NCBI RefSeq assembly: GCF_000699445.3
Contig: NC_067201.1
Coordinates: 21,890,533-21,954,532, forward strand
Length of the DNA: 64,000 nt
Direction of reading: 5' to 3'
From: Schistosoma haematobium
Lineage: Eukaryota; Platyhelminthes; Trematoda; Strigeidida; Schistosomatidae
Positions 44,446 through 56,465 of this stretch are shown here, one piece after another (position 1 is the stretch's first letter; each line of letters starts with the position of its first letter). The position numbers were made by a program, and so were the translations under genes. The notes beneath the pieces are model-generated. The model made no database searches, was not told the origin of the DNA, and saw nothing but the letters and a program-made list of their open reading frames with translations.

Positions 44446-44694
44446 CTATTTATCGGTATAGCGGTAAGACCAAACATTGTCTTTCAAGGTCAGGGGGATG
44501 ATACCGTCAGATGAAGGCCAGCTTTTTGGTTTATACGGATATCTAATCTTGGTCATCTTCCTTGCCTTAGTATGCATAGTTCTGCATCTGTTTCCAGACA
44601 TAAGGGCACGTCTGCCCTGGCATAATTCTATTGAAGCAACCAAACACGCGAACGCTAATACTGCTACATTTAACACAGTAAGTTCCATCCCCAT
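44446..44694 (-). CDS. putative small secreted protein, 82 aa
   Basis: I do not recognise the family. The single-exon frame starts MGMELTVLNVAVLAFACLVA, a classic signal peptide with likely cleavage after IELCQG. A 55-residue basic mature part follows, with two Cys-flanked or dibasic spots (GRR, KARK), the phrase KIRYPYKPKSWPSS and an aromatic end (NVWSYRYTDK). The complementary + strand frame (44477-44746) is hydrophobic in its middle, which is expected opposite such a sequence; the - strand frame has the complete start, signal and stop. A GTAAGT donor 33 bases after the stop could mark a 3'-UTR intron. It could be a secreted effector or peptide precursor, but no amidation or cystine pattern supports a specific role. 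Confidence 0.45.
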   Translation of the reverse strand: MGMELTVLNVAVLAFACLVASIELCQGRRALMSGNRCRTMHTKARKMTKIRYPYKPKSWPSSDGIIPLTLKDNVWSYRYTDK

Positions 44695-44759
44695 TTTGTC
44701 TTATAATGAAATGCAGTTCGTCATAATTGGTCTCAATCATTTGTAAAAAATATGTGTAT

Positions 44760-46740
44760 TCAGCCCTAGAAGTCCTAATACGGGCTGCCTATAATCTACG
44801 TTAAAACGAATGATTGATTCTGGTTTCAAGTTACACTTTGTGTGATACTTACGATATTATGTGTATCGCTGTCAGTCGACACATTTCAAGTTGACTTAAT
44901 TTCTCTGTGCTCTTCGGAGGTGTGGAAACCCTATGTCATATTAATATAAAGTTCGGAAGATTATCTGGTCGTTTACCCACACTCGTTTGTAAGATAATCC
45001 AGATTTCATCTTAACACATTTGTTCTATTTCTCCGCTTTTTTAATAGTTTTAGTGTAAGAATTCAGCCATTGTATTCGGTATCTTAGATAATTCATGTAA
45101 ATATATATATTTGCAAGCCCATCTACATTTATTACAAGAAAATACGAACCCTTAGAAACATTAATAAATGTCATACCGTTTGGATAAGTTGTACCTAAAT
45201 GTTTTATCACCCTGCACTATTCATTTGGTTGAAAGTTAGGAATCGATTCCCTAGTCAAGTAATAGACGCAATTATAGTCAGGTGATGAGTCAACCGGCAT
45301 TCATTTTTACATATCGATAGATTGTTCTGCTATGACAAATAAATATCTTCTGGATTTCTTTGCCCCTGGGTTTTGTCTTGCTTTTATTACTAAAACGAAT
45401 AAAATAGGTTGATGTTTCGATGGATTCATAGTATATAAATGAACCGCTTTGCATTTCCACCAATTTCTAACAGTAATGCCATTGTACTTTAGTGCTTTGT
45501 GGTGCATGTCACTATATGAATCATAACAGATTCAGATTCTCAAATGCTACAGATAATTGAAATTGGCAAAATTATTGAAACTTAAATTTTAAAGTTTGTT
45601 AGATGTGGTGTTTTTTTATTTAAGCACAAATCCGGTACAACATGGGCACTAAAAAATCTATCTCAACAGGTGTGTAACATATGTAGAGTAGGAGAAATAA
45701 AGTCTGACTTACCAGAAAAGTGAGAGAACATAACTACGGTTAGATGTATTCAAGAAGTTTTAATTGTCCTTATAATTGGATTTTAAAAAAGAACCAATTA
45801 AATGCTCCGTAGGACTCCAACTGACTTTGATTTTGGATCCTATTCGATGACGCTATCAGTTCAATCAGTCATATCTTTAGGACTCAGATTTCTTGGTAAA
45901 TAGAAGTTTAATAAGTTATCTTACGTCTCACAGTGTAACAATATGGAAGTGTGTTACTTCCACTTGTTTCACGCAGTTCAGACGTCTGAATGTGGTACTT
46001 AGTATAGAGACCGTTGAGATGTTAGACACAAAACGTGCATGAATCTTCCTATTCATCATTCCAAAATGAGATCATTGATTAAATAATGAATGGATAAATT
46101 TGCGAATAGAAACGGTACGATCAAATAACTTTTTCTGTCCTCACTGTTAGTTTCCAGTCGGGCGCATTTTTACAGAGCTCTGAAGATATTGATGTACTTC
46201 TCAGAAAACCATCTGTCATTGACAGTCTCATGACACGTTCCTGCCATTTAGAATTACAGCAACTTCTGTCCTACTCTACATCTGACTATATCTAAAGAGG
46301 GGGAGCCGAAAGGATTATTAGTGGAGGTTAATAAAAATATTGTTGATGTCTCATGAGTCAGCTCCCTGCAACATACATTATAGTAGGAATCTACGTCTTA
46401 AAATTTGTTGATCAGGGGGATTTGATGTAATTTATCCCTTATATATGTTGGGGCAAGAGTTCATTAATTGTCTAATCAGTTTTTTCGATTCATATAAACT
46501 AATCCTCCGGTCTACTGGAATTCAATTCCAAATTTTTGGTTATCCATTTTGTTAGAAACATACTAGTTTTTTAAAGGCACTAACTCTAACACTTAATAGA
46601 ATCTCAGACAGTCATCACCAAGTTGTTAAATCTCAATTCACAGTAATAAGGCGAAATGAATGTGGAAAGTTAAACATAAGTGCATATTCTAAAGGAACAA
46701 ATACACTGTTGCATTAGAAGTTTAAGAGTGACGACTAACG
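44760..46740. other. unassigned AT-rich DNA
   Basis: Short frames at 45025-45210 and 45307-45507 on the - strand have no recognisable motif or clear splice pairing. Confidence 0.45.
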
Positions 46741-46744
46741 CAAA

Positions 46745-46990
46745 CTAGGCATCGAATAACACAGTGGTCTTGAGTGCTGTTAGAGGTACGAGGGTGCTCA
46801 TCACTTCCCGGTTGCCCACACTGTGGAAGGGTTCTTCTGGAAATACCTGAAAAGGAAATTGAATTAAAGGTGATCTTAGTGACCTGAGAGCGTGACCGCA
46901 GTATCCATGGGACAACTGCTTGAGGTAGGTCACACACGACCCTTTTGTGGGTAATTTTCGTACTTGTTGAGAACTTACCACCGGAGATGG
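46745..46990 (+). repeat. copy of the 18640-type repeat
   Basis: CCACACTGTGGAAGG, GACCTGAGAGCGTGACC, GCTTGAGGTAGGTCACAC and CACCGGAGATGG run in the order of the DCTN4 intron 3 copy. Confidence 0.55.
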
Positions 46991-47123
46991 ATATTCGTGG
47001 GTGGAAGTTAGGGACGGCCAAACCAAAACGTGGCATCAGTGCTTAAATTAATTAACTGCTAGTCTGAGCCATGTTGGTAGATGCAGACTACCTGGTTGGG
47101 GTCCGCGTGACCATCGTAACAAA
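46985..47123 (+). mobile_element. short RTE-type LINE fragment
   Basis: GTTAGGGACGGCCAAACC... GAGCCATGTTGGTAGATGC... GGTTGGGGTCCGCGTGACC duplicates part of 47632-47735 just upstream of it. Confidence 0.65.
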
Positions 47124-47333
47124 AATGGGGAAAGTGGATAGCCTTGACGGACACCACTTGAGGTTGCAAAAGTAGATGACAGTTCGCCATAAGCTCTGAC
47201 TCGACTAGTAGTGTTCGAGTAAAGAGCCTTCACAAGGTTTATGTACTTCTGTGGTACGCCTTTCAATGACAGACACTGCCACAGAATCTCGCGGTCTACC
47301 GAGTCAAATGCTGCTTTTAAGTCAAGAAAGACT
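47124..47333 (-). mobile_element. RTE-type LINE palm fragment, inverted 5' part
   Basis: The - strand encodes FLDLKAAFDSVDREILWQCL, GVPQKYINLVKALYSNTTSR and SGVRQGYPLSPF, motifs A and B of the reverse transcriptase. It abuts, head to head, the same-family 3' part at 47332-48060 on the + strand. This is the arrangement left by twin priming. Confidence 0.8.
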
Positions 47334-48060
47334 GCGCGGCAGTCCGTTCTGTTTTACTTTAGGGCAGCGAAACATGGCCACTAAGAATAGAAGACATTCG
47401 TAAGCTATTAGTATTTGACCACAGATGCCTTAGAAATATTGCTGGCATCTGCTGGGATCACCGGGTAAGTAATAGTGAGGTTAGACGCAGGGTATTAGGG
47501 AATGATGGTAAATCAGTTGATGAGGTTATGAATCTTCATCGACTGAGATGGTTGGGCCACGTGTTACGTATGCCTGAACACCGACTACCACGACGTGCAA
47601 TGCTATCCGGTATTGGAGATGGTTGGAAGAAAGTTAGGGGCGGCCAAACCAAAACGTGGCATCAGTGCTTGAAGACACTAACTTCTAGTCTGAGCCATGT
47701 TGGTAGATACAGACTACTTGGTTGGGGTCCGTGTGACTTTCGTAACCAATGGTTGGAGACTCTTGGTGACATGGCTCAGAATCGATCACAATGGCGTAGG
47801 TGTATACACTCCCTGTCTTCCCTTAAACTAAGACATTAAAGTCACTTCATATCTTTCTTTCTACGAACCAATTCTTTCTTCTTGTACTATATCTCTATAT
47901 GCAATCTTTCTCTTATATATTACCACCTTTGACCTAACCACTGCTATGAATCCGGTGTTCATCTCGTTGTGCTGATGCAGTATGGCAACCTGGACCGATG
48001 CACATATGTGCCTGGTCCTACGTTGTAGATGACTGACTGACTGACTGACGTAACCAATGA
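47332..48060 (+). mobile_element. RTE-type LINE 3' part
   Basis: Nearly identical to 11650-12345 in DCTN4 intron 1, from GCGCGGCAGTCCGTTCTG to the tail GACTGACTGACTGACG. The intact end of the frame is 47528-47839 (103 aa; [20 protein letters not shown]). Closeness of the two copies implies recent amplification. Confidence 0.85.
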
Positions 48061-48245
48061 TAGGAGACTTTGTGTGACATGGCTCAGAATCGATCACAAT
48101 GACGTAGGTGTATACACTCTTTGTCTTCCTTTAAACTATGAGATTAAAATCGCTCCATATCTTTTTTTCTAGGAACTAATTATTTCTTCCTGTACTATGT
48201 CCTTATATGCAATCTTTCTTTTGCATATTACCACCGCTTTGGTCT
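48060..48245 (+). mobile_element. second RTE-type LINE 3' scrap
   Basis: GACATGGCTCAGAATCGATC... GTGTATACACTC repeats 47770-47900 directly behind the first tail, so one copy landed next to another. Confidence 0.6.
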
Positions 48246-49190
48246 GGTGTGACGAAATCTCAGCACGGGGACAGAGGACTCGAATAGCTTCTGACAACTT
48301 GCGTCATTTATGGCGTTGTTCTACCAACCAAAGGACGGGTTTACTGCACAGTAGTTCGTTCCGTCCTACTTTATGACAGTGAAACATGGTCGGTAAGAGT
48401 AGAGGATATCTGTAGGTTACTAGTATTCGTTCATAGGTGTCTTCGAAGCATTGTTCATATATCCTAAGAGCACTGAGTAAGTAATGCAGTTGTTAGGAAA
48501 CGGGTACTAGGTAAGGATGGCAAATCAATTGATGAATTAGTGAAACTTCATCAGTTGAGATGTCTGGAACATGTGTTACGTATGCCCAACCACCGACTGC
48601 TTCGACGTGCGATGTTTCATGGTGTAGGAGTAGGTTGGAAGAAAGCTAGGGGTGGCCAGACCAAAACATGGCACAAATCCATGAAGTCACTCACTGACAA
48701 GTGGACTGAACCATGTTGGTAGGTGTAGACTACCTGATTGGGATCCTCGAGGTGATAGCAACCGATGGTTAGAGACCTTGAAAGTGACATAGCTGGAAAT
48801 CGTTTGCAATAGTGCAGGTGCATCCATTCTTTGTGTCCTCCCAAATTCTAATCTTCTGAATTGTTCATGTCCCTTTCTTTTTTTCTCTTTCCAAATTTAT
48901 TTCACTGGATTATACTCGTTGAATAACATCTTCAAACCCCAATGTTTCCGATTGCTGCTTATACTTTGACTACATCTACCACTATGGGATTTGAATGGAC
49001 AATTGTATCTGTGTGGTAATTTGGTATGGAAACCCGAACTGATGTATGTACATACGACTGACTGATTACCACCACTGAACTAACTACTTCTATGAATTCG
49101 GTGTTCATCTTGTTGTGCTAAAGAGGTATGGCATCTTAGAACGATGCACATATGTGCCTGGTCCTACTTTGTAGCTGACTATTTAACTAA
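48245..49190 (+). mobile_element. RTE-type LINE 3' ends in tandem
   Basis: C-terminal LINE codons ([11 protein letters not shown] near 48380; 48540-48722 with [16 protein letters not shown]) lead into a 3' UTR ending TACATACGACTGACTGATT (about 49057). A second subfamily end follows (GATGCACATATGTGCCTGGT, TTGTAGCTGAC). Frame breaks make it a pseudogene. It is part of inverted arm B. Confidence 0.8.
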
Positions 49191-49575
49191 CACCGGTCTT
49201 GCAGCGCTATGTTTCATTTGTGCCGGACTAAACGCATCCCCAGCGTGCTTATATTGTCACTAAACATTCAGGAGACAAAGCATTGTAAGCGTCTCCACTA
49301 AATATAACTACGATAAATGAATCTACTAATAGGAAGTCGAATAAAAAAGGCGTTGTCTCTATGACTGAGTGAGATAAAAATGCAAAAAAGCAAGCATCAT
49401 TTGATATTGCCCGTCCTATTGACAGTTTGCCATAGCTGCTGACTTAACGGAGCGATGGAATCTAGAAACATGTTACGATACAAGAGAATTTTTCGAATGA
49501 GAGTTTAGGTACCATAGACCCCTGACTGCAGTAAAACTCATTACCCTCTTTGTAGTTGTATAATTCGTTGGGAAG

Positions 49576-49620
<45 letters not shown>

Positions 49621-49762
49621 GACTAGTCATATCCGCCGGGATTGACCCCCTAAGAAAACCACCTGCTTCAGTTTAGGCACCCGGGCAGTATCACAGCCCT
49701 CACACAAATCAAAATGGGATTTTTGTGGCGCATATGTATATGGTGCCCCCTGGTACCAGTAT
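48372..49762 (+). repeat. inverted repeat arm B with LINE empty site
   Basis: Reverse complement of arm A (30246-34962 without the LINE). Sequence around 49205-49225, GCGCTATGTTTCATTTGTG, holds the LINE target once and uninterrupted. The arms are about 13.4 kb apart and bracket EMG1 exon 1. Confidence 0.85.
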
Positions 49763-49787
49763 TTGTTTTCAAATAATAATAAATAAC
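49645..49787 (+). repeat. SINE-like element, 3' fragment
   Basis: CCTAAGAAAACCACCTGCTT... GGCGCATATGTATATGGTGCC and an AATAATAATAAATAA tail. Only the end of the family; part of arm B. Confidence 0.75.
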
Positions 49788-50039
49788 ATCCGGCGGAATT
49801 TAAATTATGTAAAACGATGTTCGAACTTGGGATTTATGGGTCGTTTATTCTAAGTGGTGTATTCCTTTAAGTGTCCAAGTAGTTGTGGACAGAATGGAAA
49901 CTTTCGTGTCCAGTAGCGATGATTTACTGATAATTCGAGTTAGGGACGCTCAATATTCTTATTTATGTTACATCTAATTGATTTTCTCTTCCCGAAAACT
50001 CAATTTAGGTTGGTGGATCCATCGTTTGTTGGCGGTTTT

Positions 50040-50370
50040 AAGCTACATATTAATAATGCCAGTCACTCATGAGAATGTTTTTCCGTTGAAGGTATGATAG
50101 CGGTTGCCACTTCCTAGTTTCCTACACTGTGGAAGGACTTTTTTCTTGAGAGTTCTGGAAAGGAAACTTTATTACTAGTGGTCGCAGCAACCCAGTGACG
50201 TAAATCTCTAGGGTAAATTAAGGTGTGACATTCTTAGGGCCGACTTTTTCTAGCCCCGTCCTTCCGTTGTGGTTAGGTATGATTGTTGTAGATCCTGGTT
50301 GCCTGAAAGGAACACCTTACTTCCGTCACACCTCAGTACAGTCATTAATGCAACTTCTCCCGCTGTTCAT
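50040..50370 (+). repeat. copy of the 18640-type repeat
   Basis: CCTACACTGTGGAAGGAC, TTTCTTGAGAGTTCTGG, CCAGTGACG, then GGAACACCTTACTTCCGTCA. Ordered as in 18640-19160. Confidence 0.55.
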
Positions 50371-50572
50371 AATACTACTTACCAGATCAACCAATTTAAA
50401 GACAGTTAAGTAGTTTGAACTTGAAACCTATTGAGTTTTTATGGATTAATCCAATATTCTGCAATGCACTGTTGTACTTGTTCTTTATTTTTTCTTGAAT
50501 CTTCTCCCGTCAAACACACATACACTTTCTATGCTTTTCAGGCTAACTAGGGACAGACGTCTAAATGTTCCG

Positions 50573-50876
50573 TCATTATTATTATTATTATTGTACTTTC
50601 GTATTATTTACTACTTTGTAGTATGTTGATTGTTTCCAAATGAACGTATGTGTCAATTTTTCTTGTACACACACACACATACACATACATGCACACATTT
50701 ACATATAGATTTCTCGCTTATTTTAATTTCCTAAAAGTGCCTCGTGAAATCTAACTCGTTTTGTATATACATTGTACTTTTATTTCTTTATTCACTTATC
50801 TACGTTGTATTCATAAAACTAAGCTTGTATGTCACATGCTTTCGCTATTGTTCCCTCTCTCTCTCTCTCTCTCTCA
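50573..50876. repeat. cluster of simple repeats
   Basis: (ATT)n near 50573-50593, a CA/CACATA-rich tract near 50668-50700 and (CT)n near 50847-50875. No gene seen in this stretch or on to 51360. Confidence 0.8.
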
Positions 50877-51363
50877 CTTTCACTATGCCTACATATTCAT
50901 TTACACTACTGTTTTATGTACAAAACATTTCTTAATCTAAATCTATGTATGTGACCTTTTTTTCTGATTTGCTTTCTTAAGGCTAATATTATACAACATA
51001 TTACATATAAAAACTCCCTTGAAATCGATGGTAAAAGAGAATGGTGTTTTTTTAATCATTGGCTTTAAATAATAATGCTTTTTATAGGATTACATGACTT
51101 AGTTGTAGGGCAAGAATATAGGCAAGTGTTGAAAATATAGTAGTGATAGAATGGAACTAATTCTCATTATATTAATTAGTAATCACGAGTATTTCTTCAT
51201 ATTTGATATGTGTGTACTGCTTTTTGTAAGTATGGTTATGATCGATTTCGGAAGTAATGACATCATGAATGTAGCTATCTATTAGTAACTTTATTCAATA
51301 GTCTCTATACTTTAGTCTTATGGAATATTGTGAAAGTTATTGAATAAGAAGCTTAAAATCACG

Positions 51364-51888
51364 GGTTCCCAAATGCTCTGGTACGGCCGAGGGTGGGGAT
51401 AGTCATCTCTTCCCCTCTAAATTCTCTCACATGGCTATGTGTTTACAGCCACCGTCATGGATATACTATTCACTGCCTTCTCGCGGCGAGAGTGTTGTTT
51501 ACGGAATTGAGAGGATGAGGAGAAAATGTCCGGCTCTCTAACAGGGATGGTGGATACGAAGAGTTCACCTATGGGAGTTGGAAAACCCTGATTCCAAACC
51601 AGTCGTGCACATGAACTCCAGAATCCTGAGAGAACAAATGGCGTGTGAACCGATTATTAATCACCCGCTACCATGTGACTGCATCTCATGACGTTGCTCC
51701 ACTGCCTTATTGATCAGACCTTTAGGTCAGAGGTTCCGAGTGTGGCCTCTTAAGAAAACCACGCAGTTCGTTCTGGGTACCCGAGCAGTGTCATAGTCTA
51801 CACGGAAATCAAGTGAAGTGTGGCGCATGTGTATTCGGTGCTCATTTGTATCAATATTTGTGTCCAAATAAATAAATAAATTAGATTA
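51364..51888 (+). repeat. SINE-like element, copy 4 (full length)
   Basis: Begins CCAAATGCTCTGGTACGGCC, ends CAATATTTGTG and AAATAAATAAAT. More diverged than copies 3 and 5; shares CCACGCAGTTCGTTCTGG with copy 6, so these two form a subgroup. Confidence 0.75.
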
Positions 51889-52154
51889 AAATCACGAATT
51901 GATGTCTCCTAGATAACCACTGAAGTTTCCTCTTAGTGAAGAGTTCTTCAATAGTGCGCATATGCGGCATCGCTAGAGGTTAGATACAGATACATCAAGT
52001 CTCTCGATTAAAACTCAGACCACAGAGTTAGTATACAATAGTTTGCATTTTCAACTTCAATTATAACAAAAATCCGTGACTAGTGGATTTAAACTATATC
52101 GAAGGTAAAATGAATGTCATTAAAGATAATGGTTATGGTCACCCAATATCGTAA

Positions 52155-52310
52155 ATTGGTTGGTGGTTATGCAACGCCACAAGACCTACAGACCCTAGAT
52201 TCGATCCCTGGTAGAGTAGTAGGTATGCATGGCAGAGGAGTCCTATACAAAGACGAAACACCTATTCAGTATCCCTAAGTTTCAAATTATCGTCTAAATA
52301 AAGTTAGCCC
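52155..52310 (+). repeat. SM-alpha-like SINE relic
   Basis: TAGATTCGATCCCTGG (box B type), then GCAGAGGAGTCC... AAGACGAAACACC. The GAAA block is kept; CTGATGA has become CAGAGGA, so the core is broken. Confidence 0.5.
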
Positions 52311-53530
52311 TTGATATTTATGTCTAAATGTTTGTTTATTCTCAACAGATATTAACTATGTGCAAAAGATGTTTTCTTAAATATTTGTAATAATGCTCCG
52401 TTCGCCTGTTTAGCGTTGGACAAGATTATTCTATAAATATTCGAAGAGTATATCATATCTGAAATCTATGTATATATAACTCATATGATACATTGGAAAT
52501 CATATGATTTCAAACCACTTTTCGTAATAGTAGTATTTCCTACTCAATCACATGTTTCCTCATATATATATATATACATACATAGGTTAATGTAGATCAA
52601 GCCACATATATCGCTTTCATTAATGAAAATGTGATTTATTCGATTGAATATTGTTTTTCTTAGTATGTAATGTAGTTCCATTGTTTAAATATTCTATCAG
52701 AGACTAGCATACAATTTATTTCGATTAAATTCTTAATCCCTTCTCTCAGGAAAGAATTGTTTCACAATCATGTATTTTACACAGATTCATTAATAATGTG
52801 TAGTAAACAAGTATGCTTATTTACTACTGTTATGATGTGAAATTTCAAGAATTGTAATGAAAGACCGAATCACACTTCTTGGTAATGCCTTGAAATTAGT
52901 GAACCTTGTTCATAAGCTAACGTGGGCAGCTAAGTGGAAGATTAGGCTAATCATTCAATCCGTCTTAAAACCTGATTAACAGAATGAAGTATGTTGTATG
53001 GATAAGCGTGAAAGGCAGAACCGTTAAGCTTCATTAAGTCTGGCAGGGGCGGGTCAGCATATGACCATAAACTATGCCAATACCAGTATTCAGAGGTTGA
53101 CACTAAACTTGCTTGTGGTATGAATGTGATAAAAGTATATCGTCAAATGACGATACTAGGATGAAACAGCTATCCAGTGCTCTCTAATTTTCAATGAAAG
53201 TTTAGCTAAGATCAGTTTGTGATTTAAACTATCAAAATTGTGAATAAAAAACAGGTAATAACTCTTCAAATTAGAGATGATCCATTATTATCATAAATTT
53301 CTAAAATCAATACAGAATGAAAGCTTAGATCACACCATTTTCGAACTCACAAATTAGGTTTAAAATAATGAATGACCAACACTTCTATTGCTTGAAATTT
53401 TTTTATTTATATCCCTTTATTAAGCCAGGATTATTCAAGAATAGAATTACTAATCATTCTATATTCACCTTTAGATAACCATTCTAAGTAATGCTTAGCA
53501 ATGTGTTTGAAGATTGTACATTGTTTGCAA
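52310..53530. other. unassigned AT-rich DNA
   Basis: No coding exon or named repeat recognised. Confidence 0.45.
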
Positions 53531-53537
53531 CAGATGT

Positions 53538-53994
53538 GCCCCCAAATGCCCTGGTGCGGCCGAGAGTGGGGAGAGTCCGCTCTCCCTCTCGAAATGCTCT
53601 CACATGGCCACGCGTATATAGCCTCTGCCAGGGAAGTCCTACTCACTGCCTTCTCGTGGCGGCGGTGTCGTTTACGAAAATGAGAGAACGAAAAGCGAAT
53701 GTCCGACGCTTTAACCGGATCCCGAACCAAACCAATGGTGCACATGGGCTCCAGTATCCTGCGGGAACAAATGGCGCATGAACCATGGGACTGCATCCCC
53801 TTACGATGCTCCACTGCCTTACGGATCAGATCTTCAGGTCGGAGGCTCGGGGAGTGGCCCTCTAAGAAAACCACCTGCTTCGGTTTGGACACCCGGGCAG
53901 TATCCCAGTCCTCACACATATCGAATGAGATTTGTGTGACGCATATGTATTTGGTGCTTCCTTGTACCAACATCTATGTGTTAAAATAAATAAT
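53538..53994 (+). repeat. SINE-like element, copy 5
   Basis: Very close to copy 3 (CTCTCACATGGCCACGCGTA; CCTCTGCCAGGGAAGTCCTA). It has small deletions, including the GGTCACCGG block, and an AATAAATAA tail. High GC against its surroundings suggests a young copy. Confidence 0.8.
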
Positions 53995-54079
53995 TGCAAC
54001 AGATGTAATCTGCTTGTCGAGAAATACTACGATTGTGAGGCGTCTGAATATGTGTCTATGTTCTAGGACCTGACATAGT

Positions 54080-54325
54080 ATGAATATCTGGTTGACTGAA
54101 CTATTCTTGTCCCTTTATTTTTGTCTCTTTCCAAATTTATTTCACTGGATTATACTCATTGAATAACATCTTCATATCCTAATTTTTCCGATTACTGCTT
54201 ATACTTTGACTACATCTACCACTATGGGATTTGAATGGACAATTGTATCTGTGTGATAATGTGGTATGGCAACTTGAACTGATGTATGTACGTACGAAGT
54301 TCTACATTGTTGTCTGACTGATAGC
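54080..54325 (+). mobile_element. RTE-type LINE 3'-UTR fragment
   Basis: TTTCACTGGATTATACTC... TGGGATTTGAATGGACAATT... GTATGTACGTACGAAG... GTCTGACTGAT. Matches the UTR in 48890-49057; no coding part. Confidence 0.7.
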
Positions 54326-54744
54326 ATGTAAACTGATAGGTAGAATCAGTTTAAAACGGTAACTTATCCTTAACATATATTCAAATCAATTTTTAAGTTG
54401 TATCTCATTCTAGATTTATGCATGCTCATTAACTATGCATATATACATATATAATTGTGTAGAACTATAATAATCAACATTATTGAAGTACTAAAGTATT
54501 TTTATGAATCATCAAAATGAAGATTATGCGAAACACTAAAGGTCAAGGATACAATGTCATTGTACATAATAATGATGTGATTTTTTTATTAGATCGATGA
54601 TAGTTATTGCAAATAAGAACATGACTTGATTAAGGGTTATGCATAATAATAATAAGAAGAATACGTGGAAATGGTAAATAGATTGGTATAAGTTGTTTGA
54701 ATTTCAGTGAATTCATTTAGTCATAAGCAATGTAGAACCTTCAA

Positions 54745-55235
54745 CTGTCAACCAACATCAAGGTCAGGATTTTCAATACAAATGTCAAGACAGTTCTACT
54801 GTATGGGGCAGAAACCTGGAGAACTACGAAAGCCATCATCCAGAAAATACAGGTGTTTATTAACAGTTGTCTACGCAAAATACTTCAGATCCGTTGGCCG
54901 GACACTATTAGCAACAACGTACTGTGAGAGAGAACAAACCAGATCCCAGCCGAGGAAGAAATCAGGAAGAAGCGCTGGAAGTGGATAGGACACACATTGA
55001 GGAAAGCAGCCAACTGCGTCACAAGACAAGCCCTCACATGGAATCCTCAAGGCCAAAGGAAAAGAGGAAAACCAAAGAACACATTACGCCGGAAAATTGA
55101 GATAGACATCAGAAGAATGAACAAAAATTGGATGGAATTAAAAAAGAAGGCCCAGGACAGAGTGGGTTGGAGAATGCTGGTCTGCGGCCTATGCTCCATT
55201 GGGAGTAACAGGCGTAAGTAAGTAAGTAATGTAGA
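54745..55235 (+). mobile_element. 5'-truncated LINE with GTAA tail, second copy
   Basis: Same subfamily as 14865-15506. The frame 54997-55221 reads [49 protein letters not shown] and ends NRRK before GTAAGTAAGTAAG. Upstream pieces are frameshifted. Confidence 0.78.
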
Positions 55236-55469
55236 ACCTTATACATACGTGCACCAAATTCTATGCCAAATCATTGCAGCAAGATGAAATTGTCAAGACA
55301 AATAACAGTGTTGTAGGATTAGTAGAAAACATCAGGTATACGACAATATGATTAGAAAAGAGTGGATGAATTCATGGAATAACAAGTGTAAAATATTTTC
55401 AAAGCTCAAAATCTAAGGAGTAGATAGGGAATAAGTGAATCCATGCTGCTGCTACTAATTTTGAGCCAT

Positions 55470-56060
55470 GTCACTTAACTTTTCCAACCGCTGACTGTTA
55501 TTATCACGAGATCATCAATCACGGTAGTCTGTATTTGTCAAAATTGTTAAAACCAACAATCAACGGCTACATAGACTAGTCCTTTGTTTTGATCGTTGTT
55601 ATCTTTCGTCGAAGTTACTCCTATTCCAGCCTTCATTGCACGTTGAGGTAATTAACGACTTAGGGTATGTAACACACGTCTCAACTACTTCATTCGAAGA
55701 AGATTCGCTACTTGATTAACCAATATGTATCTTGTTTCTAACTTCAATGCTGCTCACTCAATAGTTCCAGTATATGCGAGCAATGCTTTCAAAAGATCTG
55801 TGATCGAATACTGGTAACTTACAAATATTCTTTATTTTTAAAGTTCCACACTCATAGAGTAGTGCAGAGCATATTGCTACACCGTACACTCGTCCTTGGG
55901 TTGACAGACGGACAACACCTATGCCACAAGTGATGTAAATTAGTAAAAGCCAACCGGGCTTTCTAAATCCATGTCTAGATCTCGTCAGATACGTACCTAC
56001 CAGGAGCATGATAAGACTTCTATGATGAGCGTAGTGATCAACGCTCTCATTTACTTTATT
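55470..56060 (-). mobile_element. decayed RTE-type LINE fragment
   Basis: Antisense remnants of LINE codons (LSTQGRVYGVAICSALLYEC; LKIKNICKLPVFDHRSF, in the frame 55758-56288). Low similarity to the better copies, so older. Confidence 0.6.
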
Positions 56061-56465
56061 TCCTATCATTATTTTAAACTTTACGCAGACCAGTCTTGAA
56101 GTGACATTCTTCATGTAACGAGTGGAGAAACACACCCCAAGTATATTTGCTTTGTTACTCAAGAGGATCCAATAAATTGCTAAGAACAAAAGTACTCTTG
56201 TAACTGACTTAAAAACATAAAAAAGCAATGATATCAAAGAGCGGCAAATAATTATGAAAGTTACCACACAAACTGTTTCTGTGCACATAGATCAGACGCT
56301 AAGTTGTCTTATCCCTTGTAAAGAATATTTTGAACTCGAACTAAGTAGTTCATAATGCAGAATTAATATATCTTGCATTTTGTTTTTCAAATATGATCAG
56401 CCATAACCACATGACATCGAACTTGTAATTCGATATAAAAATCAATTCTAATCTACAGAAATGGT

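Noticed and set aside
44477..44746. + strand membrane protein of 89 aa
   Set aside because: It lies opposite the - strand frame, whose signal peptide, start and stop are better; the hydrophobic stretch is explained by antisense reading.
53431..53973. 180-aa protein on the - strand
   Set aside because: The frame is antisense within SINE-like copy 5, and matching broken frames occur in copies 2 and 3.
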